From Planctomycetota bacterium (GTDB lineage Bacteria; Planctomycetota; Phycisphaerae; UBA1845): a stretch of 64,000 bases of DNA. The notes beneath the pieces were generated by a model that saw only the letters and a list, made by a program, of their open reading frames with translations, was not told the origin of the DNA and searched no databases. This document shows positions 27,926-41,258 of this stretch, one piece after another (the first letter of the stretch is position 1; each line of letters starts with the position of its first letter). The stretch is from positions 62,001-126,000 of the forward strand of contig JACQFE010000009.1 in assembly GCA_016200265.1 (NCBI GenBank). Direction: 5' to 3'. A program made the position numbers and the translations under genes.

Positions 27926-29776
27926 ATGTCGCGCCGATTCTTCATCATTTGCGGAAGCTTCTCGTTGCTGATGAGTTTTTCAGCGACCGAGGCCCAGGTC
28001 ATTTATGACTTCAGCGTGCAATCCGGCACCTCGCACCGGGCGTTCAAGGAAGACGTCGTCCAGGCGTCTGTGCCGGCGGTGAATGACGTTCCCACCACGG
28101 ATTTCGACTCACCGGATTACGATGCGATTGGATTTTCGGACAGCGTCCGACAGACTTCAGTGCCGGGAGTTTCCGCTCACGCCGCGACGCGATTCGTGTT
28201 CACGCTTAGCGAACCAAGAACGCCAATGTCGATGAAAGTTTTGTGGCAAGGTCGGACGCAATCCGGCGGGGCCGCCAGCTTGTATTTGTGGGATTTGACG
28301 ACCGCTTCCTACAAGCACATTGACGATACGACCTCAAGTGCGTCCGACGTGATTCTTTCGGCAACGACGACGACGCCTGCGAATTATGTTGACCCCGATC
28401 AGCGTGTCACGGTCTTGATTTACAACTCGGTGGCCGGCAAGAGCGTCTCGACGAATTATGTCCGCCTGGGCATTTCGCAATGCGCAACCGATGATGACTG
28501 CGACGATCAAAACCCGTGTACCGACGATATGTGCTTATCGAGCGTTTGCAATTACACAGCGAATTCTGCCCCATGTGATGATGGAAACGCCTGCACCGTG
28601 GGCGACGTGTGCTTCGACGGCACATGTCAAAGTGGTGCATCGGCTGATTGTTCAGCCGCCGGCAAACAGTGCAATTCCGCGGTATGTGATCGCGGAGGTG
28701 CCGAAGGCAACTGTGACGTGCAAATCCCCTTTGAAAACGGCACGCCCTGCGACGACGCCGATCCGTGCTCGTTTGGCGATATTTGCCTTGCGGGTGAATG
28801 CTTCGGCGGCGGGACCGTCGACTGCTCTGGGCTAGGCGATGCTTGCAATCCTGCTTTTTGCGATCCGGCCGGTGCGAATGCAAACTGCGATTTAAGAAAA
28901 CTGGCGGTGGATGGAACATCTTGCGACGACGGACTCTTCTGCACTGCGTTCGACGAATGTGCATCCGGGATTTGCGTAGGCAGTGGCAACTCGTGCGGAA
29001 AGAACGAATTCTGCAATGAGAACACCGACGCCTGCGATCAGTGCCAATTTGATGCGGATTGCGATGACGGCAATCCGTGCACGCTCGGCGAAGCATGCGT
29101 GGCCGGCGAATGCCAACCCGGCAGGGAATATGAATGCACCGCCTTTGACGAACAATGTTTGAAAGCATCATGTGATCCTGCAGGAGCCCGTGGGAATTGC
29201 GATGACCGCGTTCTGGTCGTCAACGGCACTCCCTGTGACGATGGCCTGTTTTGCACCAGCGGCAATGCGTGCATCGAAGGCAAATGTGAGGGCGAGCCGG
29301 TCAATTGCAGCAAGTTGACCGACTCCTGCAACGTCGGCGTGTGTGATGAAACATCGCAATCGTGCGTGGCGCAGCCGATAGAGGACGGGTCGTCGTGCGA
29401 CGATGAATTGTTCTGCACGATTGAGGACGCGTGTTTGAGCGGCAAGTGCGACGGCAAGCCGCGCGATTGCAGTGAGGCTGCGGATCAATGCAACAAGGGG
29501 GCGTGCGACGAAAAAAGTTCCCAATGCGTCCCGCAGGCCGTTGTCGATGGAAAAGCGTGCGACGACGGTGATGCCTGCACCTCCAATGACCAATGCCAAT
29601 CCGGAAAATGCAGCGGAGCTGTCTTGTACGGGCTGGCGGAGTGGTCGAATTTGGCGAATTGCCTTGCTGGTCCGGACAAAGAAGCTTCAGACGGGTGCGC
29701 TTGCTCGGACTATTCCGGCGATGGCCGGGTCGATTTGCTCGATGTGGCGAAATTCATGCTGCAATTTGTTCCCTGA
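27926..29776 (+). CDS. Secreted Cys-rich repeat protein with dockerin-like C-terminus
   Basis: A 616-residue protein. It has a signal peptide (FIICGSFSLLMSFSATEA), a ~180-residue N-terminal region of beta type without cysteines, then about seven Cys-rich repeats of the form CDDGxxCTxxDxCxxGxC spaced by CDxxxxxC linkers, like the disulfide-rich repeats of myxobacterial and planctomycete surface proteins. The last 30 residues (CSDYSGDGRVDLLDVAKF) look like half of a dockerin. Expected to be extracellular and disulfide-bonded. GGGAGA at 27913-27918 supports the ATG at 27926; a GTG at 27896 is the alternative. It sits downstream of the hairpin, so it is probably transcribed on its own. Confidence 0.8.
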   Translation: MSRRFFIICGSFSLLMSFSATEAQVIYDFSVQSGTSHRAFKEDVVQASVPAVNDVPTTDFDSPDYDAIGFSDSVRQTSVPGVSAHAATRFVFTLSEPRTPMSMKVLWQGRTQSGGAASLYLWDLTTASYKHIDDTTSSASDVILSATTTTPANYVDPDQRVTVLIYNSVAGKSVSTNYVRLGISQCATDDDCDDQNPCTDDMCLSSVCNYTANSAPCDDGNACTVGDVCFDGTCQSGASADCSAAGKQCNSAVCDRGGAEGNCDVQIPFENGTPCDDADPCSFGDICLAGECFGGGTVDCSGLGDACNPAFCDPAGANANCDLRKLAVDGTSCDDGLFCTAFDECASGICVGSGNSCGKNEFCNENTDACDQCQFDADCDDGNPCTLGEACVAGECQPGREYECTAFDEQCLKASCDPAGARGNCDDRVLVVNGTPCDDGLFCTSGNACIEGKCEGEPVNCSKLTDSCNVGVCDETSQSCVAQPIEDGSSCDDELFCTIEDACLSGKCDGKPRDCSEAADQCNKGACDEKSSQCVPQAVVDGKACDDGDACTSNDQCQSGKCSGAVLYGLAEWSNLANCLAGPDKEASDGCACSDYSGDGRVDLLDVAKFMLQFVP

Positions 29777-30099
29777 GGATTCGCTTGAGCGAATCTCGCA
29801 GGGTTCAATGAGGTTCAGCAGGCTCCGGACGCGACGCCATAATCATCCGTGAACAGGTTCGCCTCCTTTCTTTTTGTTGGTTGATTATTTCTTGCCCGGA
29901 CAACCATTCGACATGACAATTGGTTTGCGTTGACTGGCGGTATCGGATCAGCCCTTGCCAGACACAAGGTTGGGGTCTATAGTTTCGCCAAGGCCGATGG
30001 ATTTGGGCGGGGCGAGCGGCAAGCCGCGTCTACAATCGGTACCCCAGGCAAAGGTCCGGGGCACCCAGCAATCCAAAGCGCCTTGCGAGGATCGTCTTC
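29777..30099. other. Intergenic stretch with one hairpin
   Basis: No gene was recognised. The only structure is the small hairpin at 29778-29795 directly after the upstream stop; the rest is unstructured by eye and presumably carries the promoter for the two small secreted proteins that follow. Confidence 0.5.
29778..29795. terminator. Short hairpin after Cys-rich repeat gene
   Basis: gattcgc (29778-29784) and gcgaatc (29789-29795) form a perfect 7-bp stem with a TTGA loop two bases after the stop codon. No T-run follows, so termination is uncertain. Confidence 0.4.
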
Positions 30100-30372
30100 A
30101 TGCGAATCAGAAAATCGAACTTGTTTAAGGCGATGAGTCTTATTGGAAGCGGAGCACTCTTGCTTCAAACGACGGCGAGTCCTGGCTGCGTGGGTTATGC
30201 GGCGCGGTCGACGCTCGCGGTGGCCGACTTCTGCTTTATTTTCGATTGCCAAAATGGCGCCTTCGGCGGTACGTTCAAACCCTGCAGCGCGGTAACCACG
30301 ACGACGGATGCGAACGGTCAGGTAACTTCGCTTCCGCTATTTGCGGATTGTCCGACGGTGACGACTCCATAA
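30100..30372 (+). CDS. Small secreted Cys-containing protein, unknown function (first of a pair)
   Basis: A 90-residue protein with a signal peptide (AMSLIGSGALLLQTTAS) and four Cys residues in the mature part (PGCVGYA, FCFIFDCQNG and KPCSAV, then ADCPTV). No family was recognised. The GCGAGG ten bases upstream supports the start. The next gene encodes a protein of the same size and style, and the two probably come from a common ancestor or share a pathway. Confidence 0.6.
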   Translation: MRIRKSNLFKAMSLIGSGALLLQTTASPGCVGYAARSTLAVADFCFIFDCQNGAFGGTFKPCSAVTTTTDANGQVTSLPLFADCPTVTTP

Positions 30373-30457
30373 GCGAGATTGACGCGAGATTTCGGTTCTG
30401 TCCGACCGTGCCGAGCACGGTTTTCATCAAAGAAAAGATCGACTGAGGATAAAATCA

Positions 30458-30757
30458 ATGAAGCCACGGGCAATGCCAATACTGCAAAAGCGGCTGATTC
30501 GGTGGGCGGTCGGATTGACTTCGACGCTTCCTTTGTGGGGGCTCGTCAATTCCTGCAACGATTATCTCGTGAACGCGACCAAGTACGTCGATCCGTGCGG
30601 CACCATCTTGGCGAATTGCGTGCCCGGATCGTTCCAGGCGAACACGGCGCCGATTGGTTCTGCTCAGGCCCAGTGCCTCGATCCGACCTGCACGATTCCT
30701 GGCGCATGCAACCCAGGAGTACCCGTGATCGGTTCGGTGCGGCCAATTTGTAATTGA
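30458..30757 (+). CDS. Small secreted Cys-containing protein, unknown function (second of a pair)
   Basis: A 99-residue protein with a signal peptide-like start (LIRWAVGLTSTLPLWGLV) and six Cys residues (NSCNDY, DPCGTI, ANCVPG, QCLDPTCTIPGACNPG, then PICN at the end). No family was recognised. GAGGA at 30445-30449 precedes the ATG by eight bases. It lies 85 bp after its partner and 64 bp before the YceI gene on the same strand. Confidence 0.6.
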   Translation: MKPRAMPILQKRLIRWAVGLTSTLPLWGLVNSCNDYLVNATKYVDPCGTILANCVPGSFQANTAPIGSAQAQCLDPTCTIPGACNPGVPVIGSVRPICN

Positions 30758-30821
30758 TTTTTGACATTTCGACCACCGCGCATGCGGCGCATTTTCATTT
30801 GGCGAGTGGAAGGAGATTCGT

Positions 30822-31454
30822 ATGCCTCGTCCCCGTTTGTTCGGCTTCGCGGCCTTTGGTCTTGTCCTGGTCTTACACGGGCAATCGCTCTTGGCGAAGC
30901 CGCAGGAGTTTGACTTCAAGGACCCCAAGGGTGTCAATACGATTTCTTTCTTCGTCGATTCCGTTGTCGAGCCGATCCAGGGCATTGCGGGAGGAGTCTC
31001 GGGTAAAGTCAGTTTTGATCCGGAGAACCCGACGGCCACGACGGGCAAGATCAGCGTCGAAGTTTCGACGATGCACACCGCCAATAAGGGTATGTCGGAC
31101 GCGCTGCAAGGCCCCGATTGGTTGGATGCCAAGGGCCATCCGACGATTGACTTTACGATCAAGAAAGTCACCGACGCGAGGAAAAAGGAAGACAACAGTT
31201 TTGAATTCACGATGGTCGGCGAATTGAATTGCAAGGGTGTGAGCAAGGAACAGACGGTCGTGGTGCAGGCCACGATCATTCCCGATGGAATGAGTCAACG
31301 GCAGAAGCAAGGATCGGGTGATCTGCTGATTCTCCGTGCCGATTTTGTGATGAAGCGCGCGGACTACAAGATCAAGCCGGACATGCCCGGAAAATTGGTC
31401 GGCGAGGAAATCCAGCTTCGTGTGGCCATTGTCGGCGGCGCCGCCAAGAAGTAG
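30822..31454 (+). CDS. Secreted YceI-family lipid-binding protein
   Basis: A 210-residue protein with a signal peptide (LFGFAAFGLVLVLHGQSLLA) and the YceI lipocalin-like barrel: VNTISFFVDSVVEPIQGIAG, GKVSFDPENP and KGHPTIDFTIKKV match the VxFxxxHM, GxxxFD and YPxIxF positions. YceI proteins bind isoprenoid or polyprenoid lipids in the periplasm. GAAGGAGA upstream supports the ATG. A terminator hairpin (31508-31541) follows the gene. Confidence 0.82.
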   Translation: MPRPRLFGFAAFGLVLVLHGQSLLAKPQEFDFKDPKGVNTISFFVDSVVEPIQGIAGGVSGKVSFDPENPTATTGKISVEVSTMHTANKGMSDALQGPDWLDAKGHPTIDFTIKKVTDARKKEDNSFEFTMVGELNCKGVSKEQTVVVQATIIPDGMSQRQKQGSGDLLILRADFVMKRADYKIKPDMPGKLVGEEIQLRVAIVGGAAKK

Positions 31455-31507
31455 CAAAAGCGGCATGCGCAAGTAAATTTTGATCGGCAAATCATTTGAT
31501 TGCTTCC

Positions 31508-31541
31508 GCCCGCCCGGAGGATTGAGTTCCTTCAGGCGGGC
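31508..31541 (+). terminator. GC-rich hairpin after YceI gene
   Basis: gcccgcc (31508-31514) pairs with ggcgggc (31535-31541), with a partial inner stem ggagga/ttcctt, followed by ccttcttt. This is a plausible intrinsic terminator for the YceI gene. Confidence 0.55.
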
Positions 31542-31619
31542 CCTTCTTTGGAGCGGCAGACAAATTGCATCGCCGGTATCACTTCCGGTACAATCGTATG
31601 CCTTTCAGGAGGGATTTAC

Positions 31620-34283
31620 ATGTGCACGTCATGCTCTATTCGACAGGTCCTCGTTTCCGGTTCACTTCTCGCCATCCTTGCGAACGCGTCAGTGGCACAC
31701 GCCCAGCCAATAGTGACGTTGAATGAAGAAGCAGTCGTCCGTTGGACTGATACAAGCTACGCACCATTCTTTGGTGAGGCCGTTGGACTTTCCGGTGATG
31801 TGGCATTTGTTGGGGCGCCGAATTATCACGCCGGCGCGGAAAACTATGGCGCGGTTTTCATGTACCAGCGGAGCGGGGCGGCGTGGATGCCAGCGGGGAT
31901 TCTGGCGGCCCAGGGTCCCGATGTGAACATCAGCTTCGGGGCGTCCATCGCCATCAGCGGCGACTGGATGGTTGTTGGTGCAAGCGAATTGACATCCAGT
32001 GGATATCCTGGCCGCGTGCACTTTTTCCACCATGAAGGAGGAACGTGGGTTTGGACGCAAGTTGTGTCCGTTCCTGTCGGCAACGACTCTCTCGAATTCG
32101 GTGCAAGCGTGGCGATCGACGGAAACACGGCCGTTGTCGGCATTGGTTTCGGCCCTTCGGCAGATGCCTTCATATTTACACTCACCGGCAATGTGTGGTC
32201 GTTGGACACGGTATTGAGTCCGGGCCTGCCCGACGCATATTGCCGGGTTGCAGAGTCTGTAGGCATTAATGCCGACCGCATTGTGGTTGGTTCTCCATGT
32301 GAATTTTTGGCCCGTGTCTATTATCGCTCGGCAGGCAGTTGGAGGTTGGGGCAGACTCTCACAGAGAGCCCGGCTATTCCCTATAACTCCTTTGGGCACA
32401 CCGTTGCAATCGAGGGAGAAACGTTGATGGTCGCTGCGGGCTTGGACGAACCGGGTGGTCTCCAATCTGGACGTGTCCACTCCTATACGTTCAACGGAAC
32501 CACGTGGTTGGAGACGCAATTGTTGGCGCCGCCGGATGGTGAGGTCGCTGATATTTTTGGAGGCGCGATCGCTTTGAAAGGAGATAGTTGCCTGATTGGA
32601 GCGAATGGGGCCAGCGGATTGGAAGCGTTCGATGGCGCCGGATACCTCTACCGGCGATGCGACGGTGTGTGGGTCGAGGAAAGAAAGCTGCTGTCGTCGC
32701 AGCCTCAGTATAGCGACTACCTGGGGGCAAGCGTGGCGCTTGACGGGCAACGGGCGATACTGGGCGGCCCCGGTCCTGGGGGGCAGGCAGCGTTCATTTT
32801 TGACGTGAATTTGGATTGTAATGGCAATCAATTATTTGACGCGTGCGATGTATTCAGCGGCGCCAGCGTGGATTGCAACGGGAATCACATGCCTGATGAA
32901 TGCGAACCACAGGCTGATTGCAATGGAAACGGCATTCAGGATATCTGCGACATCGCTTCCGGACATAGCAATGACTGCAACAGCGACTTCGTCCCTGATG
33001 AGTGCGAGCTGGTTCCCGATTGCAATTCCAATGGTGTACCTGATCGGTGCGACATCGCCGCCCGGATGAGCAAAGATTGTCAACGCAATGGCATTCCGGA
33101 TGAATGCGACATTGCATCGGGTGTGTCGCTCGACACCAACCACAACGGAATACCGGACGAATGCGAGCAGCCCGCGTGCGTCCCGGATTGCATCGGTCCG
33201 TGCGTTTCGCTAAAGGCCGTCGCTGTCAACAATGCACCCATGCCTTCAAGCAATTGCGTGTGGGCGAGACCGGGGGACATCGTCACTTCGGAATTTTTTC
33301 TTTCCAATTGGAATGAGGCGATGGCAGCCGGACTCCGAGGCTACCAAATTTCCATTTACGCATTCAATGGGGGGCTTGGCGGTACGAATGGCCAATTGAT
33401 TCCATTGGGCTATGACCGTCCAGTGCCCGATGTATCCTGTAGCTCGGCATCTGATTGCCCCTCGGATTTTCCTGTATGTCCGTTTTTCCATCTGTGCCAA
33501 GATCCTGCGCGAGATCCTGCACAAGGGCAATTTATCGACCTGGAGAATCCAGATTTTGTGTTCAGTGGACTGACTGCACTCCAGGCGGTGTCACCCGGTG
33601 CGCCGAATATCCGAACACGGTATGCCGCCTTACCTTTTGAAATCGTTGGCGTTGCGGATGACGGGCTTCATCGATATGGTGCAACATTAAAGCTCGTCGC
33701 GTCTGACAATGCATGTGGAACGTTTACTTTCCCGGTGGAGCAGGACCAGAACACAAAATTCATTGGCCCAAGCGAACAAGACATGAGCATATACCCGAAT
33801 ACCCAGCCGCTCATCGTCCACGTCTGCGAGGACGACGGCATTTACTGCAACGGACTGGAGTCGTGCGACGCTCAGGCCGGGTGCGTCATTCAGACGGTCA
33901 ATTGCGACGACGGAGTAACGTGCACGGTGGACAAGTGCAATGAGGCCGCTCGCGGATGCGATCACACGCCGAGCGATGCACTTTGTGAGGATGGTAACCG
34001 TTGCACTCTGGACCAGTGTACGCCGACCGGCTGCTCACATTTGAATCTCTGCGGGGCATGTTGCAATCAGACTACGGGAGCGTGTACGTCATCGCAATTG
34101 GCCGGCGAATGCACATGTGCGCATTGCCATTGGACCCAAGGTGCCAGTTGCGTGGAGGCCAACTGCACGCAAGTCTTCACGCCGATTCCGACGGTGTCAC
34201 ATTGGGGCCTCGCGGTGCTGAGTCTTCTGCTTGCCATCGGCGCGAAACTTCGATTTTCAAGACGTGAGCAATCCGGCTGTTGA
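31620..34283 (+). CDS. Surface protein with FG-GAP-type repeats, DCN repeats and IPTL-CTERM-like tail
   Basis: An 887-residue protein with a signal peptide (VLVSGSLLAILANASVAHA). Residues ~30-390 are FG-GAP-like beta-propeller repeats (GASIAISGDWMVVGAS, GASVAIDGNTAVVGIG, GASVALDGQRAILGGP). Then come seven DCNxNGxPDECDI repeats, a beta domain, and a Cys-rich segment similar to the repeats of the 27926 gene (CDDGVTCTVDKCNEA). The end, IPTVSHWGLAVLSLLLAIGA plus a basic RRE tail, matches the IPTL-CTERM sorting signal, so the protein is probably processed by an exosortase-type enzyme encoded elsewhere. AGGAGGG at 31607-31613 fixes the ATG at 31620. Confidence 0.82.
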   Translation: MCTSCSIRQVLVSGSLLAILANASVAHAQPIVTLNEEAVVRWTDTSYAPFFGEAVGLSGDVAFVGAPNYHAGAENYGAVFMYQRSGAAWMPAGILAAQGPDVNISFGASIAISGDWMVVGASELTSSGYPGRVHFFHHEGGTWVWTQVVSVPVGNDSLEFGASVAIDGNTAVVGIGFGPSADAFIFTLTGNVWSLDTVLSPGLPDAYCRVAESVGINADRIVVGSPCEFLARVYYRSAGSWRLGQTLTESPAIPYNSFGHTVAIEGETLMVAAGLDEPGGLQSGRVHSYTFNGTTWLETQLLAPPDGEVADIFGGAIALKGDSCLIGANGASGLEAFDGAGYLYRRCDGVWVEERKLLSSQPQYSDYLGASVALDGQRAILGGPGPGGQAAFIFDVNLDCNGNQLFDACDVFSGASVDCNGNHMPDECEPQADCNGNGIQDICDIASGHSNDCNSDFVPDECELVPDCNSNGVPDRCDIAARMSKDCQRNGIPDECDIASGVSLDTNHNGIPDECEQPACVPDCIGPCVSLKAVAVNNAPMPSSNCVWARPGDIVTSEFFLSNWNEAMAAGLRGYQISIYAFNGGLGGTNGQLIPLGYDRPVPDVSCSSASDCPSDFPVCPFFHLCQDPARDPAQGQFIDLENPDFVFSGLTALQAVSPGAPNIRTRYAALPFEIVGVADDGLHRYGATLKLVASDNACGTFTFPVEQDQNTKFIGPSEQDMSIYPNTQPLIVHVCEDDGIYCNGLESCDAQAGCVIQTVNCDDGVTCTVDKCNEAARGCDHTPSDALCEDGNRCTLDQCTPTGCSHLNLCGACCNQTTGACTSSQLAGECTCAHCHWTQGASCVEANCTQVFTPIPTVSHWGLAVLSLLLAIGAKLRFSRREQSGC

Positions 34284-34482
34284 ATCATGTGGCAGATGGG
34301 TCCGAGTTGCGTCTTGAGCCTTTGACTTTTTGCTTTCAAAAACCGGGCCGATGCGAGTATCACTTCTCGCACTCACACCTGTGGAAATCCCTTCCCGCAA
34401 TCATGCAGGATGGGAATTTCGCGCAAGAGCGGGCTGCTTATGACGGTTTCTCGGCGCCCCGAGACGCGACGATGGCGACACG

Positions 34483-37400
34483 CTACTGTGCAACCTCCAC
34501 GAGCATCTGATCCGAACAGTTCCCCTCCACGAGGGAGGATTTGTCAGGCTCGACGTCGACGGAATAACTTGCGATTTGTTTCTCGCACCGGAGAAACGCC
34601 TCCGCGACGTGGGGATCGAATTGGGAACCCGCGCCATCGCGAATAATCTTGACGGCCTGTGCGTGACTCATTGCTTCTTTGTATGGGCGCTCAGTCGTAA
34701 CGGCATCGTAGACGTCGGCGACGGAGGCGATGCGGGCCGCAAGCGGAATTCGATCACCAGCCAAGCCTGAGGGATATCCCGTTCCATCAAATCGCTCATG
34801 GTGACACAGAGCAATGTCCCGGGCCATGATCATGAAGCTGGCAGACGGCGCTCTCTTGATGACCGCCTGAATTGCCTTGGCGCCAAAGATCGGGTGTTTT
34901 TCAATGATTTTTCGCTCAGCGGGCGAAAGCAGTGCCCGTTTGAAGAGCACGGCGTCGGGAATGCCGACTTTTCCGATATCGTGCAGAGGCATCGCATTCT
35001 GAAGATCCACAATGAAGGCGGAATCGATGGTGTCGGCGTAAGGACCTCGATCTCGAAGCGCCTCAGCCAACAGGCTTGCGTACATGGTCACCCGTTCAAG
35101 ATGTCGCCCGGTACCGGCGTCCCGGTATTCCGCCAGAGTGGCCAACCCGGTGACGATCGCCTTTTGGGCCTCACGCTGCGCCTGCTGGTTGCGAAACCGT
35201 TCGATGGATGTGTAGGCCAAGTTGGCGACCAGTTCGAGGCACTGCAAGTCGCGATCATCGAACGGCTTGTGCTCATATCGTTCCGTGACGTTGAGAACGC
35301 CGATGACCTTGCCGCAGGTCCCCAGTGCGACCGAGGCCAGGGGAACACTTGCAAAAAAAGGAGAGTCGTATCGATTTCCGCGATCGACACAGACGGTTGA
35401 ATCGTTAGCGACGATCCGTTCACCCAGAGCAAACACCTTGCCCGCAACAAACTGCCCGTTGGGCACGCGAATCCGCCGGGCCGTATCGCTGTCGATTCCG
35501 ACCGATTTGGCAATTCGCAATTCGGTTCCATTCTTCGTTGGAAACATGATGGACACGCGTTGGCAGAGGAGAAGCTGCGTGGCCGCATCGACAAGCATTG
35601 TAAGGATCGCGTCTTCGCCTTCCGCCAGCCCCAGGGAGTTGGCAAGTTCGAATAGGATGCCCATGACTCTGGCCTGCTCGCCTCGGTCAGCATTGGAGGC
35701 AGTCAGTTCGGCGGCGATACTCTGCAGTTGTCGTGTTTTTCGCATGGATCGTGCGAGGCCTTCCACTCGTACGACAAACTCACGAGGATGAATGGGCTTG
35801 GTTCCATACTCATCCGCGCCGGCGTTAAATCCCTCGACGATATCCGACGTGTCAGATTTCCCGCTGGAGATCAAAATGGGGATGTTCGTGGTGGACGGGT
35901 TTGACTTCAATTGGCGCGTGCACTCGATGCCGCTCATTCGCGGCATCATGACATCCATCACGATGACGTCGGGATTCTCCCGAGGCACGATGGCAAGCGC
36001 TTCTTCGCCGGACTCCGCCTCGATGACCTGATGCCCGGATCGGGTAAGATGCATCTTGCAAAGCCTTCGACAGTCCGGATCATCGTCTACGACAAGTATC
36101 TTGTACCGGCTGACCTGATCATCGGTCGGCAACGGGGTGAGAACCTTCGGCGGATCAACTGACGAACCGGGCTTGTCGTTGCGGATTCCATAGCGGCATA
36201 CACGATTGCGACCTGCACGCTTCGCCTCATAGAGTGCTTCATCCGCCATGCGGAGTAGTGCTTCGGCGGTCTTTTCCATTTGATTTTGCTCGGCCACCCC
36301 GACGCTGATGGTGACGGAGATTCGATTGCCGCGATAGTCAACGGCCGACGCTGCCACGGCGCTCCGGAGGCGCTCCGCGCCGGCCGCTGACGTTTCCTCG
36401 GAGGCATTCGGACAAAGAACCAGGAATTCCTCGCCTCCCAAACGGAAGACCGGCTCATTGGAGCGAGCCGCATTCCGGAGAATCCTGGCCGTTTCCCGGA
36501 GAACGACATCTCCCGCCTCATGGCCGAACGTATCGTTGATCTTCTTGAAGTGGTCGATGTCAATCAGCATGCAGGCCAGGGACGACTGCGTACGCTCCGA
36601 AGCACCTACGAATTCCCGCAGGCGATCCATGGCCCCTCTGCGGTTTCCAAGGCCGGTCAACTCGTCCGTGGTGGCTGAATGTTCCAGCCTGGTACTCAGG
36701 ATGGCGAGCTCGGCGTTGCTCTTGAACAGCGCGAGTTGCTGCGCCGCGAGCTTGGCGTCCGAACTGACTGCGTGCACCCCCGCCTTGAGCCGCGCGAGCA
36801 GTTCAGCAGGCTGATAAGGCTTTCGCAGGAAATCATTGGCCCCGGCCTCAAACGCCGTCGCCACGGCATTCGAATCGGCGTCCGCTGTCACGAGCACGAT
36901 GTAGACGAACCCTGCCCCCTCGTCCTCGCGGATCGCGCGGCATAGTTGCAACCCATCCATGCCGGGCATGTTCCGATCGGTAATGACCAGGCGACACCCC
37001 TCTGAATGCAGTATCCGGAGTGCATCGGCGCCGCATTGCGCCTCGACGATTTCGTAGCCGGCGCTCGATAGCTGCTTGTTGAGCAGTCGAAGGCATGCAG
37101 GATCGTCGTCCACTACCAGGACCTGGCGGTATTCGCGCGCCGCACGACAGTGAAGTTCTGGAAACGATACAGGGTTGCCTGTGGGCAAGGAGAATATTTT
37201 TCCCGTGTCGCGCCAAGCGCCGCGAGCGGTTTCGTAGACTGACGAGGTCATGGTCTGCGTGAAGCCGCACTTTTGTGCGATGGTCAGCAAGTCGGACAAA
37301 TCTTCCTGATACGGCGTCTGGTTGACAAGCAGCATCGCGATGGAGTCGGACACTCCAAGAATCTGCGCGACCTTCTTTGCTCGCGATGAATCTTCCGCCC

Positions 37401-38039
37401 CGGCTTCATGGAGAGCATCCTGCATGCGCACGGCGTCGCAAAACAACACGGGCAGATGCCAGTCATCCATCATGAGTGCGGTGAGCTCGTTGTGATCGAG
37501 TCCAAAGCGATTGCGCTCCGACTTCCCAAAAGTCTCCGGTGCTCCATAGTCTGAACGGGACAGCAATTCGCCGTATGCCTCGGGAAAGACCGTGGCCAGG
37601 CCAAGTTGTCCGATCTTGGACAACAGCGCAATGGTGAAAACCTCATCAGGCGCAACGCCGCTGAGCTCCTGAGTGAGCACCCTCGCCGCCACCGCGCGGG
37701 CCAGTGAGCGCGACCAGAAATGCTCGAAATTGAAGGCGCTGCACCGCCCCGAGCGATAGGATGAGATCAATGACTGGCCCAAGGCCAGATTCCGAACCGT
37801 ACGCAATCCGAGCATAGTGACCGCAGAGGCAACTGAGGCCACGGTTCTTGATGCCCCGGCAAACGGAGAGTTCACCAGTTTCAGCAGGCGTGAGGCTATG
37901 GCCGGATCCGCTTCCACGGTGGCGACGACTTGCGCCACCGTGGTGCTTTCATCGGCGACCATCTGGAGCAGCCGGAGCGCCACTCCGGCCGGCGAGGGAA
38001 GGTTTCCGGTCTCCTTGATCCGTTGAAAGGTGGGGTTGT

Positions 38040-38043
<4 letters not shown>
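34483..38043 (-). CDS. Six-domain regulator: HDOD-REC-GGDEF-REC-GAF-HD-GYP
   Basis: An 1186-residue cytoplasmic protein. Domains in order: HDOD (~5-205), receiver 1 (~305-420, phospho-Asp D356), GGDEF (~455-620, GGEEF at 536-540, active signature), receiver 2 (~645-765, D697), GAF (~790-950) and HD-GYP (~965-1155, HD at 1021-1022, HHERFDGTGYP ending at GYP 1089-1091). The GGDEF inhibitory site is RxxE rather than RxxD. It can in principle make c-di-GMP and degrade it, under control of two phosphorylation inputs. The ATG at 38043 overlaps the upstream kinase stop by ATGA and has GAGGAG six bases before it. It is the last gene of the cluster and the likely output. Confidence 0.9.

Positions 38044-41254
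<3,211 letters not shown>

Positions 41255-41258
<4 letters not shown>

Noticed and set aside
32800-33180. Tandem DNA repeats suggestive of a CRISPR array
   Set aside because: The periodicity is that of the in-frame DCNxNGxPDEC protein repeats, with divergent units and no constant repeat/spacer pattern.
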